From Bombyx mori (lineage: Eukaryota; Arthropoda; Insecta; Lepidoptera; Bombycidae): 64,000 nucleotides of DNA. The DNA is taken from positions 9,151,001 to 9,215,000 of the forward strand of contig NC_085119.1 of the NCBI RefSeq assembly GCF_030269925.1, given 5' to 3'. The position numbers and the translations under genes are program-made. Below, piece by piece: positions 50,701 to 61,468 of the stretch; the stretch's first letter is position 1; every line of letters begins with the position of its first letter. Below the pieces are notes generated by a model. The model did no database searches. It was not told where the DNA came from and worked only from the letters and a program-made list of their open reading frames with translations.

Positions 50701-53700
50701 ATCAATAAACTTGGATGAAACACCAAAGCAAGAAAAAAAACCTATAAAGAGACCAATAAGTCCTAAGAATAAACCAGTTATTGTTAAAAATCCAATTCCA
50801 ATAGCTACATCAGTTACAAGACTTTTGCATCCATTAAATATTGGACCTCCAATGAAGAAGTTGAGGGTAAATAATTACATTAGTACATATTTATAAAGGG
50901 TGTTTTTATAGAGGTATAGAACTAAATGGAAAAAAAAGATAATTTTTTAAATTGCCATGAAATTCACTTTATTCGAAAGATAATCTTTTGGCATTATAAT
51001 TTACATATGACTTCTGGCATATGACCGCCACGTCTGACTCGGACATAGTCTAATCTGGTGGTCCAATTTTCGATGAATTTTTCCAATATTTGTAGTCTTA
51101 TATACATATATATATATTTTATTGCCTTTGACATATCGACAATTACGCGGTGAATGTTGTCCTCCGAGTGGTCAATCGTTCCGGGCTTATCGGCGTAGAC
51201 TACAGACTTTACGGTCAGTCACCATTTACTAACATTCTGACCAGCATCGTTTTTTTTTTACAGCTTAGGTGGACACGAGCTGATCTTAAGTGGTTACCGG
51301 AGCCCATAGACTCTACAATGTAAATGCCAATGTAAATTATTTTTTCCAAGTTAAAGTTTCATACCTCTATAAAAAACACCCTTTATAAAGGAATAGAACT
51401 ATACATAAAAATGATAAAAAGTGGAAGTTTGCTTAAGATCATGTCATCTCTTAACCATTGCAAGACATACGTAGCTGTGTTCTAAAAAATAATATAATGA
51501 AGGAACAAAATTGTGTAATAAGAATACAACTCTGAAATTAAAATTTGTGTGATTAATGTACAATTGACACAGATTAAGATGATAAGATTTTCAAGATGGG
51601 TTACATTCACTCGTTATTACATTCACACACATTCGTTCGTTTTGAAAAAAGATCTTCGACGTTCGCACGTGAATTGTACTTCAAATGAGTCCCAGGTAAA
51701 ACGCCTCAACAGGAAATAGGAGTCTTCTTGTCGACCATATTATAGCTCAATTATAGATAACATCCATAATACGTTAAAGTCAACTACAATTTGTAATCCT
51801 AAGTCTGAAAGTTTCAATCATACTTCTTAAGCTTCTAAATTCGTAAAATGCCACAGGATCATTACATACACTTCACATTTATATTATGTACATTTTATCT
51901 AACCTATACAAAGCCAAATCAAATGAAATATACCATGTACTCATCTCTACTTACCAGGATAAGTGCAAGAAAATTATGTGTAAACTAATGAAATCAAATC
52001 TAGAGAAATTTAAATTGCCTGTTTCAGATTGCAAGTCCAATGATGGGCACCATTAGATATGTGAATGATACCAGAATGCAGTCTTACCAACGATTAAGGC
52101 CTAAAGCTCCCATCAATATAAACAATTTCAATGGTTTTAAAAACACAAATCCAATATTCAATCCGATCAGTACAAATTCTTTTCACAATAGCATGGAAAA
52201 CATGGTCGCCAATGACAACATCAACTTATCTTTGGATAATTTGACTCAGGTATTTCATTCTAAATCCTTAAGTTTTTGATAATCGTAGTAAACCGTGAGG
52301 GGTCGTTCTGAAGCGGAAACTCCAATAAAAAACTGAAAATAACCATACAGACTTGTAATTTTGTTTATCGTGAAGTGCTTAATGTAGATTACATATGGTA
52401 ATCTATTACATACAATAATACAAAATCGTTTTTTAAATATTAATTAAATGCCGCTCAAGTCATGACTGGTCATGTGATTAATTGGTGCGAGTATTTTGGT
52501 TTCATATTTTTTTAGTAATTCGCGATATAACCATTGAAAAACATGTACTTCTGAATGAATTTTAGGGCTTGGACATGTCAGCAGCTGCCGCTCTACTGTC
52601 AGCAAATAATTCTCAAAATGATGATGTTGTTTGTACACCGGATCTTCCTATGGAATCTTTGAATGAGGTAAAATAATTTGACTGTTCTACTCTAATGTTT
52701 TACTTGTAGGGTGTCTTGTAAGCCCGCACAGGTAGGTGCGACCTTGTCTATGTCTCCATGGACACAGTAAAGTATTCTGGTTTAAAGGATTGAATGGTTA
52801 TTATACTTATAATTAAGACTTAGACTTAGATCATGTCTCAAGATCGGCAGCATCCTCGTTGTGATATGACTTACGGCAACCACATAACATCAGGTGGGTA
52901 AAGCGATCTCAATCATCCATTGATATCGTAAAAAATTTAATTAAAATTAGTTTAAAGATGAATTGAATCACTTTATTTTTGGACTGATTTTTTTATCTTG
53001 TTTTACACAAGATTACAAAAATACACTACGTATTATTAAGTTCTTAAATAATTATCAAACGTTTCTTGGGTATTGCGATCATTGAATCCTTTCAGCAGAC
53101 TTTTTCATGTAGTCATCCTGCTGTGTGTGTTTCCGGGACGCCCAGTAATTGAATTCGGATCTTAGTAAGCTCTACTACTAGTGTAAGGCCGACCGAAAGT
53201 ATCTTATCCTGGGCAATTTGTTTCCCCATATATTATGCAACATGGGGTAAATTTATTATTGCTTAAGAAAGGGCAACCTCTGTATCTTTTAAATTTTTTC
53301 ATCTAGGCATAAATATTTTATATTGAAATCTAACAATATTTTCTAAAATAAGATCTAATTTAAATATCATATGAATTGAGTTTGTTTATATTTATCAAAA
53401 ATAATTGACAGTTTATAATAACGTGGTAATTTCTAGGTTAATGAAGATAACGACGATGACGTCGAATGTATAACTCCTGGACCTTCAGAGGCACCCAAAA
53501 CATACAAATTTCAGCATCCCCCACCTCTAGTGCCTTGCGGGAATAATAGTGCAGTGTCTTTATCGTCAGATAATATAATTCAAATGACCGAAAACGACGT
53601 CACAGTGAATGCGTTAACAGGCGGCTTGAAGTTTCGGGTTGACCCTCAAACTTTGTCTTCAAATAAAATGTACAGGTTACCGGATGGCCGCGTGTTTGCG

Positions 53701-54888
53701 ATAAACATAAATCCAAAAATGCCCGGTGGCTATTCCGCAACTATTGTAGCTGTAACTGATAATACTAATAAAGCCACACAAAGTAAAGGTACCACATTTG
53801 CCGCTAAATTGAGTTCCGTTTCGACTCCGCAATGCTCTTCCCCTGTTACGCCAAAAGCACGAAGAAGCCAACGTCGATCTTCGTCATCAAAACGTAGTTC
53901 TACCAAATCTAAAACAACTCGCCAGTCGTCGAGGAAAAGTAGCAGAATGTGTGATTTGAATGTTCCGGTAGAATGGTACAGATATAATCTTATAGACGCA
54001 GTTGATGCCTTAGAATACTCATTAAACAGACTACAAAAATTAAAAAAGGAAGCCACAACTATGTATCTTCGAACTAGGACTATTAGCGAAATGAAGAATC
54101 TCCATAAAACGTTAGATAGATTATTGACAACGTCATCAAAAAGATTTGGTGAAATCAAAGATAATCTAAGCAATGAGTTGAAACAGTTTATTTTGAGAAA
54201 AACAGATAACCAGCCCGCAAATAGTGAAGACGACGACGTTGAAATTTTATCTAATGCTGAAAATGATGATCCCATATTCATAGATGAAAATTCTGTGGAG
54301 TCAAATACAAATTATAATGAAAATCAAGAGGTCGATTTGACTGGGCCCGGCAGTAGTGAACATAATGAAACTGGCGAGAAGGAGGACGATTATTCTAGAA
54401 TGAATGACGAAACTCTAATCATACCAGACCAAGAAAATGAAAGCATTACGAGTATTAATGAAAATGGCCAGAATATAGAAAATAACTCATCTGTTATTGG
54501 AGAAGGAGAAACGAGTTTGAAATGTGTTGAAGCCCTGATAGAAACAAACACTACAAACAGTGAAAATAATTCAGTTGATGATTTCAACTTAGAAAATAAG
54601 TGCATGGAAAATGAAAAACCTCTAAAAACATTAGAAAGTATAACTGAAAATAATGCGACTACGGGAAATGATAATCGTAATGAATCTAATGAAAGTAACA
54701 CTGATCTGACTGAGGGTTCAGAAGACAATATCGCTTCTAAAAACCTTAACAGCGAAGCGACGGTCGAAACCAGTTTATCGAATGACACACTCAACTTGGA
54801 AAGCGATAAAGTACAGGATTCAGAAATAAGCGAGGAATTGATTGAGTCTTTGTTAAAGGACGATAGCTCTACAAACTGTAAAGATTAG
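41425..54888 (+). CDS. ADD1: ADD-domain (ATRX/DNMT3-type zinc finger) chromatin protein, ADD1-like
   Basis: Nine exons: 41425-41515, 41597-41668, 41737-41987, 42060-42208, 50100-50292, 50687-50866, 52028-52249, 52566-52667 and 53437-54888. They total 2712 nt (903 residues plus stop), all with consensus splice sites and matching phases. Residues about 62-185 form an ADD domain: a GATA-like part (LHCTACDRHLG ... VCQTCHIFYN) and a PHD-like part ([44 protein letters not shown]). ADD domains read histone H3 tails lacking K4 methylation and bearing K9 trimethylation. The middle is basic; the C-terminal exon has an LPDGRVFAININPK motif, a Ser/Arg/Lys-rich stretch, a probable helical bundle and a long acidic tail. 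No SNF2 helicase follows, as in Drosophila, where ADD1 is separate from XNP. Intron 4 (7.9 kb) is filled by transposons. Confidence 0.9.
43033..44655 (+). CDS. LINE ORF1 nucleic-acid-binding protein with three zinc knuckles
   Basis: 540 residues from the first ATG (MDAVFAEFLRLRYPKLTSEF). The frame is open further upstream, but without an ATG. The N-terminal 200 residues are Ala/Pro/Ser-rich, then a basic stretch. Next is a PRE_C2HC-like region (about 190-335) and three CCHC-type knuckles starting near residues 340 (CHNCQLYGHSSRNC), 359 (CVKCLGDHATALC) and 384 (CVLCRTQGHPANYRGC). Such proteins coat the LINE RNA. The stop (TAA) is followed by one codon and the ORF2 ATG in the same frame, so ORF2 may be made by reinitiation or stop readthrough. 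Confidence 0.92.
   Translation: MDAVFAEFLRLRYPKLTSEFQAFKADHTASPLVDSTELAAPASPVPACKASASSTAASVVPAVPASPILASKTAASSAVVTVPAARSSAASVAPSKTPTRRSPAPASSSSDSDSEMEVDLAPASSTDGFTLVQKGKKRAAESRAPAAAKISKAANASRPRPQTPVGPPARATPSPRPVAQNKAQTPPPVILQEKAAWERVSLALKAKNINFTNARNLANGIQIKVRTSDDHRALSSYLRKERISFHTYTLQEERELRAVIRGIPKELDAELVKADLLEQGLPVNSVHRMHTGRGREPYNMVLVALQPTPEGKQIFNIRTVCSLSGIAVETPHKKGTPSQCHNCQLYGHSSRNCHARPRCVKCLGDHATALCTRDQKTATEPPSCVLCRTQGHPANYRGCPRAPKINRRVARQNRLRASGPDIKASAPSVSQAKPAFVPAPVPSVSAWAKPLPYMNTATTPSSAIRPAPATRPSPATCPPTASDNLALAIDFFQSINFERVNALGDAIRSASTAQHFIAVVQEYADVYASLNTYVLPSLRR
44659..47535 (+). CDS. LINE ORF2 endonuclease and reverse transcriptase
   Basis: 958 residues, uninterrupted. Residues 1-225 are an apurinic-type endonuclease (FFNAYGLANQRDQV, LVQETLL, AGDLNCKHIRWNS with D144, and SDHRPVV with D219/H220), which nicks the target DNA. 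The reverse transcriptase spans about 460-730: APGSDGISNRVIK, SYRPISLLMSLGKLYERLL, FFDVAKAFDKVWH, AGVPQGSVLSPLLFSLFVND and the catalytic FADD at 682-685. There is no RNase H domain or C-terminal zinc knuckle, as in the Jockey clade. All catalytic motifs are intact. The last codons (about 47400-47535) overlap the sequence found at the start of many short J1 fragments. Confidence 0.95.
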   Translation: MAYISRIKPLSVTIGFFNAYGLANQRDQVSDFLRDHQIDIFLVQETLLKPARRDPKIANYNMVRNDRLSARGGGTVIYYRRALHCVPLDPPALANIEASVCRISLTGHAPIVIASVYLPPDKIVLSSDIEALLGMGSSVILAGDLNCKHIRWNSHTTTPNGRRLDALVDNLAFDIVAPLIPTHYPLNIAHRPDILDIALLKNVTLRLHSIEVVSELDSDHRPVVMKLGRAPDSVPVTRTVVDWHTLGISLAESDPPSLPFSPDSTPSPQDTAEAIDILTSHITSTLDRSSKQVVAEDFLHRFKLSDDIRELLRAKNASIRAYDRYPTAENRIRMRALQRDVKSRIAEVRDARWSDFLEGLAPSQRSYYRLARTLKSDTVVTMPPLVGPSGRLTAFDDDEKAELLADTLQTQCTPSTQSVDPLHVELVDSEVERKASLPPSDVLPPVTPMEVKDLIKDLRPRKAPGSDGISNRVIKLLPVQLIVMLASIFNAAMANCIFPAVWKEADVIGIHKPGKPKNHPTSYRPISLLMSLGKLYERLLYKRLRDFVSSKGILIDEQFGFRTNHSCVQQVHRLTEHILVGLNRPKPLYTGALFFDVAKAFDKVWHNGLIFKLFNMGVPDSLVLIIRDFLSNRSFRYRVEGTRSSPRPLTAGVPQGSVLSPLLFSLFVNDIPRSPPTHLALFADDTTVYYSSRNKSLIAKKLQSAALALGQWFRKWRIDINPAKSTAVLFQRGSSTRISSRIRRRNLTPPITLFSQSIPWARKVKYLGVTLDASMTFRPHIKSVRDRAAFILGRLYPMICKRSKMSLRNKVTLYKTCIRPVMTYASVVFAHAARTHIDTLQSLQSRFCRLAVGAPWFVRNVDLHDDLGLESIQKYMKSASERYFDKAMRHNNRLIVAAADYSPNPDHAGASHRRRPRHVLTDPSDPITFALDAFSSRSRLRDLGNRTRRTRQRVRRAT
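48252..48692 (+). mobile_element. tRNA-headed SINE, complete, nested in the old LINE
   Basis: Complete element: a tRNA-like head with A box (TGGCCTAAAAG) and B box (TGTTCGAATCC), a body, and a 3' end GCAATAAAAAAATT. AAAGTTA occurs on both sides (about 48246 and 48697), a likely target-site duplication. The last 70 bases resemble the J2 LINE tail. It is one of the best-preserved copies in the window. Confidence 0.92.
50458..50575 (-). mobile_element. J2-group LINE 3' tail in ADD1 intron 5
   Basis: T-run then TTATTGCCCCAGCAGGCAAG to AGCCAAGCCGCTGCCTATT. Only the tail is present. It directly abuts a hairpin at 50572-50606. Confidence 0.8.
50572..50606. repeat. Near-perfect 35-base palindrome
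   Basis: The left arm GCATAATGTTATCACTA pairs with the right arm TAGTGATAACACTATGC with one mismatch and almost no loop. It is in ADD1 intron 5 at the 5' edge of the LINE tail insertion. Confidence 0.85.
50892..51387 (-). mobile_element. Tc1/IS630-type DNA transposon remnant with inverted ends
   Basis: About 25-bp inverted termini: left TATAAAGGGTGTTTTTATAG at 50892, its complement ending at 51387. On the minus strand the last part of a DDE transposase is readable: YADKPGTIDHSEDNIHRVIV, then IENWTTRLDYVRVRRGGHMP and EVICKL with a stop. The catalytic core is missing. A TA-rich simple repeat and a decayed SINE scrap (about 51250-51335) lie inside it. Located in ADD1 intron 6. Confidence 0.8.
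52712..52925 (+). repeat. Old diverged SINE copy
   Basis: SINE landmarks in order (GTAAGCCCGCACAGGTAGGT ... AACATCAGGTGGGTAAAG) at low identity, in ADD1 intron 8. Confidence 0.55.
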
Positions 54889-56007
54889 AACATAAATAAT
54901 CCTATCTGGTTATTGTATTCAGAGCTTCTTTTACAATTTTGATGGCCATCTAAGAGCAAATGAAAAATCGATTCAGCTAATGGATAAATTTATTAATAGA
55001 CTGCTCCTTTAGTATATTGTAATTAGTGGGACACTATAATATGTGCTAGTTATAATTACGTCAAGTAAGCAACTATTTTTAGGTTAAGAGCAGATGTTTT
55101 TTTTGTACCGGTTTTCTAATCTGAAAACTATTTACATGAGTTCGTAATTTGATCATCGAATATCAAGATATGTATTTTCAAACTTAATAAATAATAACAT
55201 TGTTAAATATTACACCAGTAATATCAAAAATTCAAAAAAACAAATGTGAACTATTTTAGATTATTTGCTATGACTTGTAATAAAAGTACATATTTATGTT
55301 AATATTTCTGTCAATGATTCATACACATAATTCAAGGCACAGAAATCAAGGATTTTTTTGTCGTTGTATCGATAAACCATAAACAAGTGTGATAAGCCCT
55401 TAAATAATAAGAAAAACACATTTACATGTTACAGTCAATTTCATTTACTAAATAATTTCACTCAATACTGATAATTCAAGGTATCCAACTGCACTAAAAT
55501 ATATAGAAAATTATAATTTCATATAAAATTTAAATTCACTACTCTGGGATCCGATTTTTTCCTAATAATTTCTTTATGGGCATTTAGGACGAAAAGATCT
55601 ATTCGAGTGTGAATCATAGTGAATATGCGGTAAATAAAAGACCTACTAAGCAAAAATGAATTTGAATCATATAAAATATTTCGTTAAATTTAAACAAAAT
55701 AGGTATATTTAAATTGAATTGGACCCGCTAAACAAAAAGTAGTCGACACGCAAAATCGCATTTTATTTATTAAAATTCAAACTGATGTAGACGTGAACGC
55801 ATTCCACTACTGGGAACAAAACACAATCCTCTTGGAAGTTATAGGACAGGACGATCAAGTAAGTCGAAGGCATGCTTGAATGAATTGGCTTGATTCGACA
55901 TTCAAGCAGTTACACGAACCTCTATTTCAGTCGCATCAAACTAATCCAGCCCTGTCAAAACATCAGCTACAAACAAAATCTCTATAAATATAAATATGTT
56001 CACTACT
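54889..56007. other. 3' flank of ADD1, no gene seen
   Basis: AT-rich; includes the ADD1 3' UTR with AATAAA at 55186-55191. No repeat or exon was recognised beyond it. Confidence 0.4.
55186..55191 (+). promoter_or_regulatory. Likely polyadenylation signal of ADD1
   Basis: AATAAA about 300 bases after the ADD1 stop. It gives a 3' UTR of ordinary length, but other A-rich variants nearby could serve. Confidence 0.45.
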
Positions 56008-56215
56008 CAACTACCCATAGACACAGCCCACTGAGTTCCTCGCCGGATCTTCTCAGTGGGTCGCGTATCCGATCCGGTGGTAGATTCTGCGAAGCACTGC
56101 TCTTGCTAGGGTTAGTGTTAGCATCACTTCGGTTTGAGCCCGGTGAGCTCATCTACTAGTTAAGGTTACGCTGAAATAGCCTCTCAAGGTTATCAGCTTA
56201 AGTAGGGAAAAAAAC
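56008..56215 (+). repeat. J1 LINE 3'-UTR fragment
   Basis: From CCCATAGACACAGCCCACTG to AGCTTAAGTAGGGAAAAAAA; UTR only. Confidence 0.88.
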
Positions 56216-56571
56216 AGCTATGTGGGATAGTTATAGAAAAAAACAAGACGCTACTATATTATGAACGAAATAGTGATAGTTAAGAAGTTGGACGGAATTA
56301 ACCGCGAGTATTTCGAATATTGACTTCTAGTTTCATAGTTTCGGCGCATCTTCGAAAAAGATTATTAGGTACTTATTAATAAAAAACCGCTATCAATAAA
56401 TGCAATAGTATGCGTCTCGCCTTCGTCTGCGTTTCTGGTACCTACCCTCGCCGTGACTGATCGTAGTAGTGATTTGTTCGACAAGAAATACTATAAGTAT
56501 GAGCTTGTCCAACACCAAGGCACGCTTCTAGACGCCTAAAAAAAGATTTCCAAGCATTATTGAGGTTCCGC

Positions 56572-56785
56572 TTTTTTTTCCTATCTACTCTAGTGACCTC
56601 GAGGGGTCATACTAGGTACACCGAGCAAGTAGGTGAGCTCACGGGACTAACCTAACGAATTTGCTAACACTAGCCCTAGCAAGGGCAGTGCTTCGCAGAA
56701 TCTACCACCGGATCGAACTCGCAACCCACTAAGAACATCAGGCGAGAAACTCTGAACTGTGTCTGAGGGTTGAGCGTCCGCGGGG
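56572..56785 (-). repeat. J1 LINE 3'-UTR fragment, diverged
   Basis: T-run, then a changed version of the J1 end (CTCGAGGGGTCATACTAGG) and the conserved AGCAAGGGCAGTGCTTCGCA block. It is the oppositely oriented neighbour of the copy at 56008-56215. Confidence 0.8.
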
Positions 56786-59700
56786 ATTTGCTGTTGTATT
56801 TCAAAGCGTTACTTCCTCGATGCCACTCTAGTAGATTCAAGGAAATTATCGTTTATATTTATTGCACTACTACCATATTTTAGGACGAAGTAATCATGTA
56901 TCTATTGAGTCGAGAAAATTTTCATGCTGTCTGAGGATGCGAGAGTAACTAATTAATTCGAATTCACTCCTGAAACGACGGACTGTCTAGGCCTAAGGTA
57001 ACACACAAACAAGAAATAAATTGGGAACGTCACTTCATTTTGAGTTTCTCCTCTGTCCTATCATATTAACAGTGACAGTGAGGTACTTCATGACTTCAGC
57101 TATTGTCTACCGGCCATCTTCCGGTTTTGTTTTCATGGCTGGTAAGTTTATTAAAGGCGCGGGTTCATACACCGTCCAAAAATTAAACAAATGCGAATAG
57201 GTATAAACGAATTTAACATATATTCAGAATATTTACTTAAACTTTAACCTCATCGAAGCGCCCACCCTTTTTTCTTATTATTTTTCTCGTATATTTTAGG
57301 TATTCTATAAGTATTTTCAAATAGCCTTTATTTAGTCTGTCAGTTATCCTCACAAGACTAAACGCTCAAATTTCAAAATTTGATTCGTAGGTTCAAAATA
57401 TATTTTCCCAGTGATATATTATCCAATTTTATGCGTCTTTGCCCATTCTAGTCTATTTTGATTATATCAAGCACATAGTTAACCAAAGCACTTTTTTTAA
57501 CACCATCCCATCCTCTTAGTCCTAAGACAGTAAACGTCTTATAACCATTGTTATGAAATAGGTATTAGGCGTATCATTCACACCTGCGGTTAAAGCGCTT
57601 TACCGCTCTAATGTAATTCGCTAAAAGTACCGTCATAGTGGTTTTCGAAATCTTCCGAATACAGACTTAATATCACAACCCTCGCGTGACAATGCTCAAT
57701 CAACAGTGACTAAATATGGTCCAAAAAAGTTAAAACTAGCAAAAATATTCTGCAAAACTACACCATTTCATAAAAGAAAGCAGCCGACGGACTAAGTCAT
57801 AAAACACGTGTTTCGTCAAAATTAAGGAATTTGTTACCAGACAGACAGAGATACCTGTTAATTATCCAAAACAACACGTCATAGCTCCTTCAGACATCAG
57901 CGAATTTCTTGATTACTTTTGATAATAATAAACGCTGTGGCTCCCATGATACAAAGTGATCACTGCCGTCCATAATGCCATAATTACTAGATAAAACGTC
58001 AGTATTGTAACAGTGTCCAAAGTGCGAGTTTACATAAAATGACATAAATCATTGCGTAAATGTCAGCTACATTATCGGGAAGAGAAGGTGCATTAGAGAA
58101 ATTCTGGTCGGGCTTGAAGTGCTAGGCAGTCGTTATACAATACAATAATTGTTACTTCGACTTATCAGGTATGACGGTATTTACGTAATGTCTATGGCTA
58201 TAAAGTGGATGTGTAACCACCACTTTTATCGAGATCGATCGCCTGTTTGTTTAACATTGCGGGCTAGAAAAAAAGGTTTAAGTTGCAATAATTTGTTTTG
58301 GACGCTAATTCATAAATTGGTTGTCTGTCAGTACTTGTTATGAAATCTTGAGATTTCATCAAATACAATTTAAAGAATGCAATTTTTTATGCAGGTAGTT
58401 TTTCCTTCCATTTAGATTTGCTTGCCAATGCTTGCAATATTAAAGACACTTTTGTGGCCGGCTGAACTAAAAAGTAGAAAATCATTTTCAACAAGAAAAA
58501 AAAACAATGGAAAAAAGCTTCGTATTGCAAAAATGCGTGGGTTATATAGTATAGATGTCAATTATATTAATTTACCGGTAACATCATTACAATCGTTTAA
58601 TTCGATAAACGCACTTGTAAATTCATGGATTTTTTTGTAAGCTCTTACATAGTTATAAAGCAGTATTCAAGTATTAATGTATATGCCACGATGGTAGTTA
58701 TTGCCATACCATTGGCCATATACGAAAATGTATTTTAAAACTATTCATTAATGTACATATTAAGTATCTGCATCAAAAGTAACTTATCATAACATTACAA
58801 TTTATTAGTACATAATAATATACATTCGGTTTTGTAAATTCCCCCACAATTCTTAATTTCACTAAATGTGGCTAGTTAATATTTAAAAGTAACTGAAAAT
58901 TAGTCCGTGACATTGTAGATAATGAAAACATAACAAAAATCTGTTGAATTCTAATCTTACTGTCATAATAAGTGATTTCTATAATAAAATATTAATTCCC
59001 TAAGTGATTTCTATAATAAAATATTAATTCCCTGCAAGTGTCAGACTTGCCAAATTCCATTGGTATAATGTAGTTTTAGCTTAAAATTTAACCGCACAAA
59101 AACATTTCCACTGAACTCGTATATTAGAAATTCAAAGTTCTTTATTTTCTTTCGAAAACTGGTTCTGAGTGATTACTTTAATTGTGTAGTAAAACAAAAT
59201 CTATAATATTTTGTGATGTCGAGCGCTGATGAACCAATTCCGCATCCTCTTCCTGCCGGATGTAATTAAGACCTGTCTAATGACAATGTGTAGATCCATT
59301 AATCTGATGCAGGACATCATTTAAGTGCTTCCTGTCCAGAACAAGTAGTCTTGAGTAATGTACAAACAGGCGCTGCGCATATTATGTTTATATTGTTTTC
59401 TTTAGGGTAAAATGGCTACTGTATGATTCCGCAGGGTTAAAGGTGTTTGTATTTGTGAATGTCAGTCAGTAAGCCTAAATTAGTTTTCATTTTTACTGGG
59501 CAGGTAGGAAGCATGGAGTACATTAGTGATTTAGATAGTGTTTTTGTTCGTAATAGGAAATTGTGTTTCTAAACTTGTATCATGAAATCCACTATTAAAT
59601 ATTTTTATATCCATTGATTTACGGCTTTGAATTTTTTTTTCAACTTTTCGAAGTCCCTAAATTCGACCACAAATCGGTAGGCACTGATTATGTGTGGTGC

Positions 59701-61160
59701 ATTTAATTAACGTTTGATTTTCAATTAACTTTAAAATTAATTAGATAATTACTTAATACGCTTTTGTATGTGTATTTTTTTTTATTGTTGACTATGAAAT
59801 CATATTTGAATTGAGTTTTCAGGTCAAGTATTTATGCAACAAATTTAAAAAGTACGTCTGATTAGTTAGTATGAGGGATATTTTATATAATTGTGTAAGT
59901 GCATCCGTGCAATGATTTATATGCAGTGTAAAACGAAAAATTCTTTTTAATACATACTATTTTTTTTAGATAATTGTTTAGTTTTGTAAACGAATCGAAA
60001 CCTAATAATTAACAGTACTTTAATAGTTATTTATAATGTATTATACTATAAAAAAAAAACTGACTAATTGAATTGTAATACAAATACATAGGATGGACTA
60101 TACATACATACCTACATACATTTATTGCTTACAAAAATTTTTTTGCCTCCGTAGTTCAGCTTTCGGCTTGAATACAGCGGATACACAAACTATTTGGGTA
60201 GGTACTAGACGACTGCATGAACACACTTTATGTACTCCTTAAATTCTTGCATTTAGGACGTAGTATCTCGAGATTGTGCGGAAAATATTTAGGTATTAAT
60301 AAAATCACGTATAATAATATTCGTTATTTAACGTTAATATTATATTCAAACGAATATTTTAAATTAATTAAATAATTAATTGATTCTAACAAATTTTGTT
60401 TTGCTTTTGGGTACTGTATTTTTTAATTTTTTAAACTCCCTTTGTGCAGTAGATCAGGCGTAATAAATCCAAAGACAATTTTAAGACTGGTCGTTTATTA
60501 AAATATAAAAAAAAATACATTTAAATGCAAACAATTGACATTGAACATTAGTAAAAAAGCACAATTATTAGATATCACAATTCGTCTTCGTCATCAATTT
60601 TAGAGATTATGCTAGGCATGATTATTATAGAAAATTAAAAAGAGCACTTATGAAATAATTTCAATGCTTTTATGCATCACTTAATCTATAGGTATGTAAA
60701 AAATTAAAAATTAAAGCAACAGACGAGTATGTCTCTTGGGAGACTTTACTCAATAATTGTAGGGCTGTCACGATTACTAAAATTATAGTGTATATTTAAA
60801 ATAAAGTAGTTTAAATTGTGTACTTACAATATAAACGGTTCTCGTGGTTTTTTTATAATTATAATTAAATTCATGAAAATGTCCACAAGTGACCCATTAT
60901 TACAAATAATTTTATTTTAAAGATGAATTTATTATCTGAGTTATACATATATAACAACAAATCTAGTTATCTAATTAAAATGAAAAAGCACTTCATTTAG
61001 GCAATAGTAGCGCAATATTTAACTGTGTCTAAATGCGGCTACGGTAAGGGCCTTAATACAGTCGGACCTCTGTGATGACATTTTGTTAGCCCGGACAAAT
61101 CTTTGTGTGTACATATGCTAAGATCGGTATCGCTACACAAAAAAAGACACTTGTCTGTTT
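56786..61160. other. Gene-poor AT-rich intergenic region
   Basis: No exon, RNA gene or classifiable transposon was found. A 32-bp perfect tandem duplication occurs at 58969-59032. A GC-richer patch at about 59220-59350 shows no coding frame. Open frames at 58149-58640 show no known domain. Confidence 0.4.
58969..59032. repeat. Perfect 32-bp tandem duplication
   Basis: The unit beginning TAAGTGATTTCTATAATAAA occurs twice head-to-tail without a mismatch (58969-59000, 59001-59032), so the duplication is recent. Confidence 0.95.
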
Positions 61161-61380
61161 TTGACGTGACAACGTCTTATAATTCGATGGAGCCGGCTGC
61201 ACGCACGAAAAAACATGACTCGTGCGGCGTTACCTCGCTCTGAGGCGTACATGTTTTCGTCAAGTATGAAGCTCAGTGAAAAGTGAATGTGGTGTCAATT
61301 GTTTATAGCTACGATAATTGCAATAATTGAAAAATTAAACCATTCCATCAGTATTTTCTTATGACGTTGTCACGTTCAAT
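61161..61380. repeat. MITE-like element with inverted ends
   Basis: TTGACGTGACAACGTCTTAT at 61161-61180 is matched by its imperfect complement at about 61357-61380 (core GACGTTGTCACG). The 175-bp interior is noncoding. It ends about 90 bp from the stop of the neighbouring minus-strand gene, so it probably lies in its 3' UTR or just beyond. Confidence 0.6.
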
Positions 61381-61468
61381 TATCGTCAGTAAACCGACTT
61401 TACAGACAACCGATTTTTTTTACTGTGTTATAGAGTAGGTAGGTATATAGTGTAGTACTAGTAGTGAC

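Noticed and set aside
58149..58640. Two small open frames that might be a gene
   Set aside because: No similarity recognised and no consistent splice structure joining them.
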